The position numbers and the translations under genes are program-made. The notes under the pieces are model-generated. The model saw nothing but the letters and a program-made list of their open reading frames with translations. It searched no databases and was not told where the DNA came from. Positions 53,801 through 61,315 of a stretch of DNA of 64,000 bases are shown piece after piece. Source of the stretch: Terrisporobacter glycolicus ATCC 14880 = DSM 1288 (GTDB lineage Bacteria; Bacillota; Clostridia; Peptostreptococcales; Peptostreptococcaceae); contig NZ_CP117523.1 of assembly GCF_036812735.1 (NCBI RefSeq), positions 1,054,001-1,118,000 of the forward strand, given 5' to 3'. Each line of letters begins with the position of its first letter. Positions within the stretch are counted from its first letter, which is position 1.

Positions 53801-54381
53801 ATGTTCTTGCATCAGGAGAAAATGTAAATGTTCTTGTATTCGATACAGAAATTTACTCTAATACTGGTGGTCAATCTTCTAAATCTACTCCAATTGCTGC
53901 TATGGCTAAATTCGCTGCTGCTGGTAAGAGATCTAGAAAGAAAGACCTTGGTATGATGGCAATGAGCTATGGTAATGTATATGTTGCTCAAGTTGCTATA
54001 GGTGCTGATTACAATCAATTTGTTAAAGCAGTTGTAGAAGCTGAAGCTTATGATGGACCATCTCTAATCATATGCTACGCTCCATGTATATCTCATGGAT
54101 TAAAAGAAGGTATGGGTAGAAGTGTTGCTAATGAAGAACAAGCTGTTAAATCTGGATACTGGCATTTATACAGACATAACCCAACTCTTAGAGCTGAAGG
54201 TAAGAATCCATTCTCACTAGACTCTAAAGAGCCAACTGAAAGCTTCAGAGACTTCTTAATGAAACAAGTAAGATACTCTGCTATAGCTAAACAATTCCCA
54301 GAAGAAGCAGAACAATTATTCACAATGGCTGAAGAATCTGCTAAAGATAGATTAGATAGCTATAAGAGATTAGCTGACTAA
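50848..54381 (+). CDS. nifJ: Pyruvate:ferredoxin (flavodoxin) oxidoreductase
   Basis: This full-length 1177-residue single-chain PFOR oxidatively decarboxylates pyruvate to acetyl-CoA and CO2 while reducing ferredoxin. Domain order is as usual: the pyrimidine/pyruvate domain at the N-terminus (AYPITPSST-type region near 30-40), the CoA and gamma domains, a two-cluster ferredoxin domain (CIQCNRCSFICPH near 691-703 and CTGCGNCADVCPA near 748-760), then the ThDP domain with CAGCGET near 813 and the GDGWAYDIGYGG motif near 971. Codon use is strongly biased to A/T-ending preferred codons, suggesting high expression. ATG 50848 follows AAGGAGGA. Confidence 0.97.
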   Translation: MAKFMKTVDGNTAAAHVAYAFTEVAAIYPITPSSTMAELVDEWASQGRKNVFGQKVKVVEMQSEAGAAGAFHGSLQAGALTSTFTASQGLLLMVPNMYKCAGELLPGVFHVTARALAAQALSIFGDHQDVMAARQTGVVMLASGSVQEVADIAPVAHMSAVEGSLPFIHFFDGFRTSHEIQKVELMENEDYEKLLDMNAVQAFRDKALSPNHPVTRGTAQNPDIYFQTREVSNKYYNDIVGIVEKNMARMSEITGRKHSLFDYYGAEDAKHVVVAMGSVTEALEETIDYLNAKGEKLGMIKVHLFRPFSAEHFLAAMPKTVERVCVLDRTKEPGAPGEPLYLDVVNVLAKSELSPLVVGGRYGLGSKDTTPTDLHAVFENLNIEEPRNGFTIGIVDDVTNTSLPKAEPIKIKAPGTVRCKFWGLGSDGTVGANKQAIKIIGDHTDKYAQAYFDYDSKKSGGITMSHLRFGDTPIRSTYLLDESDYIACHNQSYVFKYDLLQGLRKGGTFVLNTIWDEAGLEAHLPAEMKKYIAENEIEFYTINAVKIGQEIGLGNRINMICQAAFFKLADIIPVDDAVKYLKDSIVKAYGKKGEKVVNMNYQAVEAGINSLVKVNVPASWANATEDEATTTCEEPAFIKDILRPMSGQKGNDLPVSTFLGYEDGTFPCGTAAYEKRGIAVNVPEWITENCIQCNRCSFICPHACIRPVLVNEEELENAPEAFKTKKATGKGFDGLQYRIQVSPMDCTGCGNCADVCPAKEKALVMKPFDTQDVEVENWAYAVDPAKVAPKGDIMNPKTVKGSQFRQPLMEFSGACAGCGETAYIKLVTQLFGDRMMIANATGCSSIWGGSAPSTPYTCNHEGKGPSWANSLFEDNAEYGLGQHLAVEQIRGKLVEDMQKLAANPCCEEGGTVFNNWLENKDNGEASVEASKAVVELINKAEPKDEETKALIESVKSRQDYLAKRSQWILGGDGWAYDIGYGGLDHVLASGENVNVLVFDTEIYSNTGGQSSKSTPIAAMAKFAAAGKRSRKKDLGMMAMSYGNVYVAQVAIGADYNQFVKAVVEAEAYDGPSLIICYAPCISHGLKEGMGRSVANEEQAVKSGYWHLYRHNPTLRAEGKNPFSLDSKEPTESFRDFLMKQVRYSAIAKQFPEEAEQLFTMAEESAKDRLDSYKRLAD

Positions 54382-54416
54382 TATAAATTTAAAATTTAAT
54401 TAATTTATATAAAAAG

Positions 54417-54451
54417 AAATGGTGGGTTATTTTAATCCACCATTTTTATTT
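54417..54451 (+). terminator. Terminator of PFOR
   Basis: AAATGGTGG pairs with CCACCATTT, then TTATTT. Confidence 0.85.
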
Positions 54452-54544
54452 GAAAATTATATACATTTTAAATAATACAATGTTGTAATATTATGCAAAT
54501 AAAAACTAGCATATAATATAATTATGGTAAAAGGAGGGAATACT

Positions 54545-55369
54545 ATGTGGATTAGAAGTGAACTGAAAGAAAGAGGAAAAATTACTTTTAAAAAATTTTA
54601 TTGGAAAGCAGTGCTAGTATGTTTTATATGTTTACTATTAAGTGGAGGCTTAGGAAGTGGAGTTAGTAGCCGAGTAAGTGATACTTACGACTCATTTATG
54701 CATAACGATTATAACTATACAGATGACTACTATTATGGAAATGATGAATATTATTATGATGAAGATTTAGATCAAGAAAAATCAGACTCTCTTAATATAG
54801 TGGAAGAATTTTTTGCTAGTGGATTCTTTTTATTGTTTATGGGTATATTTATACTTATTTTTATTGTGATATTCATTGTTAAATTACTAATTGTTTATCC
54901 AATAGAAATAGGGAAAAATAATTTCTTTATGGGTATTAGAGAAGAAGAAAAGACACTAGATAGCTTGATTTTTATTTATAAAAGCGGTCAACTTAAAAAT
55001 ACAATATTTACAATGTTTATGAAGGGCTTATTCCAATTTTTATGGTCATTGTTATTTATAATTCCAGGAGTAATAAAATCTTATGAATATAGAATGATAC
55101 CATATATATTAAGTGAAAATCCAGATATAAGTAGACAAAGGGCTTTTGAAATAAGTAAAAGAATGATGATTGGAAATAAATGGAATACTTTTATGCTTGA
55201 TTTATCATTCTTAGGATGGGAGATATTATCAGGTCTTACTATAGGTATACTTGGTATTTTCTATGTTAATCCTTATGTACAAAGTACAAATGCAGAGTTA
55301 TATGCTTATCTTAGAGAGGATGCTCTTAAAAATGGATATGTTAGTAGTAGTGAATTAATAGGATTCTAA
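54545..55369 (+). CDS. DUF975 family membrane protein
   Basis: This 274-residue membrane protein of the DUF975 family has about five hydrophobic segments. The first (about 18-36) is followed by an acidic, tyrosine-rich extracellular stretch (about 48-80, alternating Asp/Tyr) before further helices. The IPGVIKSYEYRMIPYILSENPDISRQRAFEISKRMM segment is the family hallmark. ATG 54545 is preferred over the in-frame ATG 54524, because AAAGGAGGGAA lies between them. Function unknown. It may be co-transcribed with the ATPase gene that follows at 22 bp. Confidence 0.85.
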   Translation: MWIRSELKERGKITFKKFYWKAVLVCFICLLLSGGLGSGVSSRVSDTYDSFMHNDYNYTDDYYYGNDEYYYDEDLDQEKSDSLNIVEEFFASGFFLLFMGIFILIFIVIFIVKLLIVYPIEIGKNNFFMGIREEEKTLDSLIFIYKSGQLKNTIFTMFMKGLFQFLWSLLFIIPGVIKSYEYRMIPYILSENPDISRQRAFEISKRMMIGNKWNTFMLDLSFLGWEILSGLTIGILGIFYVNPYVQSTNAELYAYLREDALKNGYVSSSELIGF

Positions 55370-55391
55370 TATATTGAAAGGCAAATGCAAG

Positions 55392-56150
55392 ATGGAAGAA
55401 ATAAATTATAATACTTTTATAAGAGAAGTGAAAATTAATAAAGAAAAGATAGCAAATATTAATGAGTATCCTTTTTCCTTGCCTATAATAAAGCATTTAG
55501 AAAAATTAAAAATGCATCCAAAAGTTACTTTTATTGTAGGAGAAAATGGTAGTGGAAAATCAACCTTATTGGAAGCTATAGCTGTAGCATATGGATTTAA
55601 TCCGGAAGGTGGTACCAAGAACTTTAATTTTTCTACGAAAAATAGTCACTCCATACTTTACGAATATATTACCTTAGTAAAAGGAATAAAAAGTCCAAAA
55701 GATGGATTCTTCTTGAGGGCAGAGTCAATGTATAATTTGGCTACTAATATAGATGAATTAGATGGTGTTATTGGCCCAGGAGCTAGAGTGATTGATTCAT
55801 ATGGAGGCAAATCTCTTCATGATCAATCTCATGGAGAATCATTTTTCTCTGTAATGTTAAATAGATTTTCAAAAAATGGTATATATATTCTTGATGAGCC
55901 AGAAGCCGCCCTGTCTCCATGTAGACAAATGTCAATGCTTACTAGGATAAATGAATTAGTAAAAGAAAACTGTCAATTTATTATAAGTACCCATTCACCA
56001 ATACTTATGACTTATCCTGATTCTACAATATATGAAATTAAAGATAGCAAAATTAGAGAAGTAAATGTGGAGGAAACGGATCATTTTCAAATAACAAAAT
56101 CATTTTTAAATAGTAAAGAAAAGTTTTTGAATATTTTATTAGATGACTAA
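55392..56150 (+). CDS. ABC-type AAA family ATPase
   Basis: This 252-residue ATPase has Walker A GENGSGKST (about 52-60), a Q-loop-like segment, an ABC-signature-like SHGESFFS (about 147-154), Walker B IYILDEPEAALS (about 165-176) and the switch His in ISTHSPILM (about 203-211). It has no membrane segments or transporter partner and resembles stand-alone ATPases related to RecF/OLD-type AAA proteins. Start ATG 55392 is chosen over a TTG at 55374. Substrate and role unknown. Confidence 0.82.
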   Translation: MEEINYNTFIREVKINKEKIANINEYPFSLPIIKHLEKLKMHPKVTFIVGENGSGKSTLLEAIAVAYGFNPEGGTKNFNFSTKNSHSILYEYITLVKGIKSPKDGFFLRAESMYNLATNIDELDGVIGPGARVIDSYGGKSLHDQSHGESFFSVMLNRFSKNGIYILDEPEAALSPCRQMSMLTRINELVKENCQFIISTHSPILMTYPDSTIYEIKDSKIREVNVEETDHFQITKSFLNSKEKFLNILLDD

Positions 56151-56166
56151 AATAGAAACTATTATA

Positions 56167-56214
56167 TAATAAAAATAACAACTATATAATATTATATAGT
56201 TGTTATTTTTATTA
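56167..56214. terminator. 48-bp perfect palindrome acting as bidirectional terminator
   Basis: The 24-nt arm 56167-56190 is exactly complementary to 56191-56214, with no loop bases. T-runs at each end suit termination of both converging genes. Confidence 0.85.
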
Positions 56215-56222
56215 TGAAAATA

Positions 56223-56618
56223 CTATATTTTCATTCCTAATATCATTCCTATAAAGTAAGGAATTAACCATACAAGCCAGACTACAATACTAAATTTATG
56301 GAACGTTTCTTTTTTCTTTTCGTCGTTTTTATATAACACCCATGTTGCCCAAACGGCATGGAATAACATAAGTACAATTGCTAAAGACCCAGTAATTCCG
56401 TGTAACGTTAGACCAGAAGCGCTCATTGCATCAGTACCTGATTCGGCAATTTTACTCATAGTTAAGGTACCTGTTGTATCACATATTAAACCTAGCCAAA
56501 ATATGATTACATGATTCTTATTAAGGCTTTTAGCTCTTCTTTCAGAGAATACCCCTATTGTATAAAATATTAGAGCTAAAGTTATAGCTACTATTGCAAA
56601 AATTAAAATACTACTCAT
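56223..56618 (-). CDS. TIGR03987-type small membrane protein
   Basis: This 131-residue protein with four hydrophobic helices (about 5-23, 38-55, 73-95, 108-128) resembles the TIGR03987 group of four-helix membrane proteins. His residues in helix 3 (LTLHGITGSLAIVLMLFHAVWA) recall heme or proton-path residues, but no function is assigned. It starts inside the end of the marR-type gene (8-bp overlap) and is therefore the second gene of that operon. Confidence 0.75.
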   Translation of the reverse strand: MSSILIFAIVAITLALIFYTIGVFSERRAKSLNKNHVIIFWLGLICDTTGTLTMSKIAESGTDAMSASGLTLHGITGSLAIVLMLFHAVWATWVLYKNDEKKKETFHKFSIVVWLVWLIPYFIGMILGMKI

Positions 56619-57051
56619 TTTTATTATCTCCTTTTAATTTATTTCTTAGTTCAATTAAATCTTTCTTAGTCTTTTTTACTTCTTCATCAGTAAAATTTTC
56701 AAATACTTTATCAAAGCTTTTATTTATTTCATTCCTAAAGCTTTTAGCATATTGATAACCTTTATCTGAAAACTCTACATAAGTATTCCTTTTGTCATTG
56801 TCATACTTTACCTTTTTTACGTAATCAACGCTTTCTAATCGACTCACTATACCAGATATAGTACCCTTAGCTAAAGACATTTCTTTACATAACTCAGAGA
56901 TTGTGACCTTCCCTTTATGTGCTATTAACTTAATAACCATGGTTTGTTGATGAGTAAGGGAACTTCCTTTTAAATTTTGGTTAACAATTTCAATTGTACT
57001 TGCGTATATTTCCTTTATTAACATTGCTATTTCAAATGAATCATGCTTCAT
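56611..57051 (-). CDS. MarR-family transcriptional regulator
   Basis: This 146-residue MarR-type regulator has a helical dimerisation domain and a winged helix: LIAHKGKVTISELCKEMSLAKGTISGIVSRLESVDYVKKVKYDNDKRNTYVEFSDKG (about 47-103), with the wing Arg-Asn-Thr. ATG 57051 follows GAGGAG on the minus strand. A consensus promoter (57123-57151) and a large dyad (57082-57127) lie immediately upstream, so autorepression of this gene and of the membrane protein gene is very likely. Confidence 0.9.
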   Translation of the reverse strand: MKHDSFEIAMLIKEIYASTIEIVNQNLKGSSLTHQQTMVIKLIAHKGKVTISELCKEMSLAKGTISGIVSRLESVDYVKKVKYDNDKRNTYVEFSDKGYQYAKSFRNEINKSFDKVFENFTDEEVKKTKKDLIELRNKLKGDNKNE

Positions 57052-57081
57052 TAAAAAATCTCCTCATCAATTTAATTAAAC

Positions 57082-57127
57082 AAAATAGTTTGCATAGGAA
57101 CTAATTTGTTCTTATGCAAACTATTTT
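57082..57127 (-). promoter_or_regulatory. 20-bp inverted repeat, probable MarR operator
   Basis: AAAATAGTTTGCATAGGAAC (57082-57101) is complementary, with one mismatch, to 57108-57127 around a 6-nt centre. It starts at the -10 box and covers the predicted transcript start of the leftward MarR operon. It could also terminate the DUF3793 transcript, since both uses fit. Confidence 0.7.
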
Positions 57128-57151
57128 ATTACTTTGAATGTTTTTTGTCAA
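57123..57151 (-). promoter_or_regulatory. Promoter of the MarR operon
   Basis: On the minus strand, TTGACA (57151-57146), a 17-bp spacer, then TAAAAT (57128-57123), overlapping the dyad. Confidence 0.8.
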
Positions 57152-57172
57152 CAACTTATAATTAAAATTTTT

Positions 57173-57721
57173 TCAACTATGAATTAATATTTCCAATGGA
57201 TAATTATTGTCATAAAGATAAGTAAATAGTTGAGTATATTTTTTGAAAATTTTAAATTTATTGCTACACAGTTCAACATCGTTATAAACTTTCCAACAAC
57301 CACAAATTTTAAAATTATTTCCTTTATATTCAATAAAATCTTTTACATCATTTAAAGGATAACCTAGAAAAACACCAACTTCATGAGGTGTTTTATGAAA
57401 AAATTTAAATCTTACTTTTAAGTGAGAGATGTAATCTTCTATATTAATACCTTCATATCCATAAGTACTTAAAAAATCTATAACACTTTTATTTTTTAAA
57501 TCATTAAGAAGCATTTTTGATCTATAAAGGTAAATTAAAACATATTTATCGCAAGTATAAATAATATCTAAGTATACATCTAAAGAATTTAAAAGCAGAT
57601 TGTAATTTCTAATTTCAACATTTAAATTCAATTTATTGTGTTTGTAAACTTTGAATAAGCTACCTGTTTTTACTCCGGCTAAAGTCGGTGAAGCATATTT
57701 TATTAATAATTTATCTATCAT
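57173..57721 (-). CDS. DUF3793 family protein
   Basis: This 182-residue protein of the DUF3793 family is recognised by FFHKTPHEVGVFLGYPLNDVKDFIEYKG and the later CGCWKVYND. Such genes tend to lie next to iron uptake (Feo) and flavodoxin genes in clostridia, as here, beside the divergent DUF2325/feo region. The N-terminal half is alpha/beta with no clear motif (IKYASPTLAGVKTGSLF is conserved). Cytosolic; no biochemical function is known. Confidence 0.82.
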   Translation of the reverse strand: MIDKLLIKYASPTLAGVKTGSLFKVYKHNKLNLNVEIRNYNLLLNSLDVYLDIIYTCDKYVLIYLYRSKMLLNDLKNKSVIDFLSTYGYEGINIEDYISHLKVRFKFFHKTPHEVGVFLGYPLNDVKDFIEYKGNNFKICGCWKVYNDVELCSNKFKIFKKYTQLFTYLYDNNYPLEILIHS

Positions 57722-57823
57722 TTAAAATCATTCCTTAAAAGTTATATAGTTTTATTATTCTTATAAAACAGTCAATCTATAATTATTTTTTTATGTAAAA
57801 TTTGTTAAAAGAACCTATATTTA

Positions 57824-57879
57824 TTGACAGGCTGGAAATGAAATGCTATCATTATGAGTATTAATGATAATCATTATCA
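57824..57879 (+). promoter_or_regulatory. Fur-controlled promoter of the DUF2325 gene
   Basis: TTGACA (57824-57829), a 17-bp spacer and TATCAT (57847-57852), followed by TGATAATCATTATCA (57865-57879), a perfect 7-1-7 Fur box covering the start of transcription. Confidence 0.9.
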
Positions 57880-57905
57880 ATAACGAAAGAGAGGATGAAA
57901 GGTAA

Positions 57906-58244
57906 ATGACTTTATTGGTAGTAGGTGGAAATGAAAGAATGAAGAGAGACTATATTAATTTAGGAAAAGAAAAAGGATACAAAACTAAAGTAATATTAAA
58001 TATGTCATCAAAAGCTCTTAAGGATTTTGGAAGTCCAAATGCAGTTGTAATGTTTACTTCTACAGTATCTCATAAGTTAAAAACTGTAGTAGAAACTCAA
58101 GCAAAGAAAAAAAATATACCTGTTATAAGACATTACAATAACAGTAAAGTATCTTTTTTGGAATGTCTTGATAAAGTAGAAGAATGTAATGGAGAATGTT
58201 CATCATGTAAATATAATTTTAAAAAAACAAAGAGTTTCATATAA
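57906..58244 (+). CDS. DUF2325 family protein
   Basis: This 112-residue DUF2325 protein (LLVVGGNERMKRDYINLGKEKGY...) has an N-terminal Rossmann-like half. Its C-terminal cysteine cluster Cys-Asn-Gly-Glu-Cys-Ser-Ser-Cys could bind metal. The family often neighbours iron transport genes, and a perfect Fur box upstream supports iron-dependent expression. ATG 57906 follows GAGAGGATGAAAGG. It is separated from feoA by its own intergenic region, so it is an independent Fur target. Confidence 0.85.
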   Translation: MTLLVVGGNERMKRDYINLGKEKGYKTKVILNMSSKALKDFGSPNAVVMFTSTVSHKLKTVVETQAKKKNIPVIRHYNNSKVSFLECLDKVEECNGECSSCKYNFKKTKSFI

Positions 58245-58289
58245 AATACATAAGAGGAAAGCATAAATATCATATATATATGGTAATAA

Positions 58290-58367
58290 TGATAATTATT
58301 TTCATAAAACTATTGACATGGGGGAAATGGAAAGTTATTATTAAAGTATGTGAGATTGATTATCAAT
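58290..58367 (+). promoter_or_regulatory. Fur-controlled promoter of feoA-feoA-feoB
   Basis: TGATAATTATTTTCA (58290-58304) matches the Fur box with one changed base and lies just before TTGACA (58313-58318). A 17-bp spacer and TATTAT (58336-58341) follow. A second Fur-like dyad, ATTGAT-T-ATCAAT (58355-58367), lies after the promoter. Confidence 0.82.
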
Positions 58368-58409
58368 AAATATTAAATATCATTTATATAAATTTAAGGG
58401 GATGGTTAT

Positions 58410-58622
58410 ATGTTATTGTCTATGGTTTCTTTAGGAGAAATTAAGAGAATAAAAGAATTAAGAGGAAAAGATTCAGTAAAAACACATTTACAAAGTCTTG
58501 GATTTCTGCCAGGTGAAAAAATTGAGGTAATATCAGAAAATCCAAGTGGAATTATATTATTAATTAAAAGTACAAAAATAGCTATAAATAGAGCAATGGC
58601 AAATAAAATAGTAGTAGAATAG
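58410..58622 (+). CDS. feoA: FeoA-type ferrous iron transport accessory protein (first)
   Basis: This 70-residue SH3-like FeoA domain protein (LGEIKRIKELRGKDSVKTHLQSLGFLPGEKIEVISENPSGIILLIKSTKIAINRAMANKIVV) is proposed to assist FeoB. The Leu-Gly-Phe-Leu-Pro-Gly motif is conserved. ATG 58410 follows GGGGATGG. It is the first gene of the Fur-regulated feo operon, followed after 15 bp by a second FeoA-like gene; two FeoA copies before FeoB are common in clostridia. Confidence 0.93.
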   Translation: MLLSMVSLGEIKRIKELRGKDSVKTHLQSLGFLPGEKIEVISENPSGIILLIKSTKIAINRAMANKIVVE

Positions 58623-58637
58623 CAGGAGGAAAGATTG

Positions 58638-58865
58638 ATGAAAACGTTAAGAGATTTAAGTCCTGGACAAAAAGGAACAGTAATTAGTTTAGGAGAAAAA
58701 GGACCTTCGAGAAGAAGGCTGATGGATATGGGAATTACACCAGGAGTAGAAATTCAAATAGTAAAAGTAGCTCCTCTAGGTGATCCTATAGAAGTGAACT
58801 TAAGAGGATATGAGCTAAGTTTAAGAAAAGACGAAGCAAATCAAATAAAAGTAAATCAATTATAG
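58638..58865 (+). CDS. feoA: FeoA-type ferrous iron transport accessory protein (second)
   Basis: This 75-residue FeoA protein contains SPGQKGTVISLGEKGPSRRRLMDMGITPGVEIQIVKVAPLGDPIEVNLRGYELSLRKDEA, with the typical MGITPG and PLGDPIE motifs. It is more like the canonical FeoA than the first copy. ATG 58638 follows AGGAGGAAAG; a TTG one codon earlier is not preferred. It ends 17 bp before feoB. Confidence 0.95.
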   Translation: MKTLRDLSPGQKGTVISLGEKGPSRRRLMDMGITPGVEIQIVKVAPLGDPIEVNLRGYELSLRKDEANQIKVNQL

Positions 58866-58882
58866 TAAAGGAGGGGGATAAA

Positions 58883-60973
58883 ATGAGTTCAAATATTGCA
58901 TTAGCAGAAGATTCAAACTGTGGGAAGACAAAGAGTTTAAATATTGCATTAGCAGGAAATCCAAACTGTGGAAAAACAACTCTTTTTAATGAAATTACTG
59001 GTTCAAAACAACATGTTGGAAACTGGCCAGGAGTTACAGTAGAGAAAAAAGAGGGAAAATATAAAAAAAATAAAGAAATGAATATAGTGGATTTACCAGG
59101 GATTTATTCTCTTTCGCCATATTCAGCAGAAGAAATAGTTGCAAGGAATTATATAGTAGAAGAAAAACCAGATGTACTTATAAATATAATTGATGCTACA
59201 AATATAGAAAGAAATATGTATTTAACACTTCAAATACTAGAAACAGGAATTCCAACTATCGTGGCACTAAATATGATGGATGAAGTTGAAAATAGTGGTA
59301 CAAAAATAGATATAGATAAAATATCAAAATACTTAGGCGTTAAAGTTGTACCTATTGTGGCTAGAAATGGTAAAAACATTGATACTTTAATGAATGAAGT
59401 AAAAAAAGTATCAACAGAAAGAAATGAAGATTTAGATATTTATTCAAAGGATGTTGAAGATTTTTTAGAAGAAATTTTACACTATATAGATGATAATGAT
59501 AGTCGTTTAATAAATTCTAGATGGAGAAGTATAAAATTATTAGAAGAAGATCCAATAGAAATTGAAAAACTTTCTTATGATGCAAAGCAAAAAATTGAAT
59601 CAATTTTAAACAGAGCTAATGAAAAATTAAATGGAGATGCAGAAGGTGAAATTGCAGACCAAAGATACAAATTTATTTCTAACGTAGTAGGAAAAACTGT
59701 TAAAAAGAAAGAAAAATCAGATGGTAAGAGGGTTGAAACTACGTCTGATAAAATAGATAAAATACTAACTAATAGATTAATAGCTATACCTGCATTTTTA
59801 GTAATAATGTACGGATTATTTTCTATAACATTTGGTGAAGGACCTTTAGGTATAGGTGTATGGCTTCAAACTATAGTTGTTGATTTTTGGGAAGGTCCAT
59901 TAACTAAAACAATACTCACGTCATTACAAAATATGGGTGCTAGTGAATGGGCACTATCTCTAGTGGGAGATGGAATACTTGCAGGTCTTGGTGGAGTAAT
60001 ATCATTCTTACCGCAAATACTTGTATTATTCTTATTAATGTCAGTATTAGAGGATAGCGGATACATGGCGAGGGTTGCCTTTGTTATGGATAAAATATTT
60101 AGAAGATTTGGTTTGAGTGGAAAATCATTTATACCACTGCTTATGGGGTTTGGGTGTTCAGTACCAGCTCTTATGGCAAGTAGGACCTTAGAAAATGAAA
60201 AAGATAGAAAAATAACAATGATGATTACTCCATTTATGTCTTGTGGAGCGAAACTACCAATTTATTTAATGTTTGCAGCAACATTATTTACAAATAGTAA
60301 TCAAACTTTGATAGTTTATTCAATTTATATGTTAGGTCTAGCTGTAGCAGTAATATCAGCACTTATATTAAGTAAGTTTATAGTAAAAGGAGAAGCATCT
60401 AATTTTATTATGGAGCTTCCTCAATATAGAATACCAACTTTAAGAAGTGTTTTAATTCATGGATTTGAAAAAGTAAAAGGGTTTGCAATAAAAGCAGGAA
60501 CAATTATATTGGCATCTACTATTTTAATTTGGTTCTTGTCTAACTTCAACTTTAGCGGTATGTGTGAGATGGAAGACAGCATATTAGCCTCAATAGGTAG
60601 AAGTATTCAATGGATATTCGCACCACTTGGATTTGGAAACTGGAAAGCATCAGTAGGTGTAGTGACAGGATGGATAGCTAAAGAAAATATAGTTTCTACA
60701 TTTGGGGTATTATATGGAGCAAGTGATGCAATAACAGAGGCAGCTATGGAAGGAAGTGCAGCAATTCCAGGTGTGGCAACAGCATTTACGCAAGCAGCAG
60801 CATTTTCATATATGACATTTAATTTACTTTGTATGCCTTGTTTTGCAGCTGTTGGAGCTATGAAAAAAGAAATGGGTTCTTTAAAAGATACTCTTTGTAC
60901 AATAAGTTTTCAAATGTTAGTGGCTTGGGTAGTTGCATTTTTAGTATATACAGCTTGCAGGTTTATATTTTAA
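58883..60973 (+). CDS. feoB: Ferrous iron transporter FeoB, with duplicated G1 motif
   Basis: FeoB (696 aa) is the GTP-hydrolysing inner-membrane ferrous iron transporter. The G domain (about 18-190) has G1 GNPNCGKTT (25-33), the G2 region NWPGVTVEKK, G3 DLPG and G4 NMMDE. A helical spacer and two Gate-type membrane halves follow (with GFGCSVPALMASRTLE and FMSCGAKLPIYLM), plus a C-terminal helix group. Residues 4-16 (NIALAEDSNCGKT) nearly duplicate 20-32 (NIALAGNPNCGKT). The DNA of the two is 34/39 identical with a 48-bp period, so a recent tandem duplication left an inactive first copy. ATG 58883 follows AAAGGAGGGGG. Confidence 0.95.
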   Translation: MSSNIALAEDSNCGKTKSLNIALAGNPNCGKTTLFNEITGSKQHVGNWPGVTVEKKEGKYKKNKEMNIVDLPGIYSLSPYSAEEIVARNYIVEEKPDVLINIIDATNIERNMYLTLQILETGIPTIVALNMMDEVENSGTKIDIDKISKYLGVKVVPIVARNGKNIDTLMNEVKKVSTERNEDLDIYSKDVEDFLEEILHYIDDNDSRLINSRWRSIKLLEEDPIEIEKLSYDAKQKIESILNRANEKLNGDAEGEIADQRYKFISNVVGKTVKKKEKSDGKRVETTSDKIDKILTNRLIAIPAFLVIMYGLFSITFGEGPLGIGVWLQTIVVDFWEGPLTKTILTSLQNMGASEWALSLVGDGILAGLGGVISFLPQILVLFLLMSVLEDSGYMARVAFVMDKIFRRFGLSGKSFIPLLMGFGCSVPALMASRTLENEKDRKITMMITPFMSCGAKLPIYLMFAATLFTNSNQTLIVYSIYMLGLAVAVISALILSKFIVKGEASNFIMELPQYRIPTLRSVLIHGFEKVKGFAIKAGTIILASTILIWFLSNFNFSGMCEMEDSILASIGRSIQWIFAPLGFGNWKASVGVVTGWIAKENIVSTFGVLYGASDAITEAAMEGSAAIPGVATAFTQAAAFSYMTFNLLCMPCFAAVGAMKKEMGSLKDTLCTISFQMLVAWVVAFLVYTACRFIF

Positions 60974-60989
60974 ATAAAGGGATGATATT

Positions 60990-61139
60990 ATGATAAATTA
61001 CTTAATTGGAATAGGAGCAGTTTTAATAGTAATTTTAACGTGTAAAAATTTTATAAAGAATGCTAGAAGTGGAGAAAGTAAGTGCTCTAGTGGTTGCAAT
61101 GGATGTTCATCTGCAAATCAGTGTAACCATAAACAATAA
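60990..61139 (+). CDS. FeoB-associated Cys-rich membrane protein
   Basis: This 49-residue protein has one N-terminal membrane helix (about 3-18, LIGIGAVLIVILTC) and a short Cys-rich tail (CSSGCNGCSSANQC). It matches the FeoB-associated Cys-rich membrane protein group that follows feoB in clostridia. ATG 60990 has a weak GGGATG site, 16 bp after feoB, and may be translationally coupled. It may tune or protect FeoB. A terminator follows. Confidence 0.88.
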   Translation: MINYLIGIGAVLIVILTCKNFIKNARSGESKCSSGCNGCSSANQCNHKQ

Positions 61140-61163
61140 TTTCTTAACAATCTAACCTTCCCT

Positions 61164-61195
61164 AAAAAGAATGAGATATCTCATTCTTTTTATTT
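61164..61195 (+). terminator. Terminator of the feo operon
   Basis: AAAAAGAATGAGATATCTCATTCTTTTT (28-bp palindrome), then a T-rich tail. Confidence 0.88.
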
Positions 61196-61315
61196 GTATA
61201 AAAATATATTATTGTCATTTGGAATAAAATATAAAGAGCAACCATAAGAAAAATTAATATAAAAATATATGCTATAATAATTAATAGTAAGAAAATTAAT
61301 AGGGAGGAATTTTAT

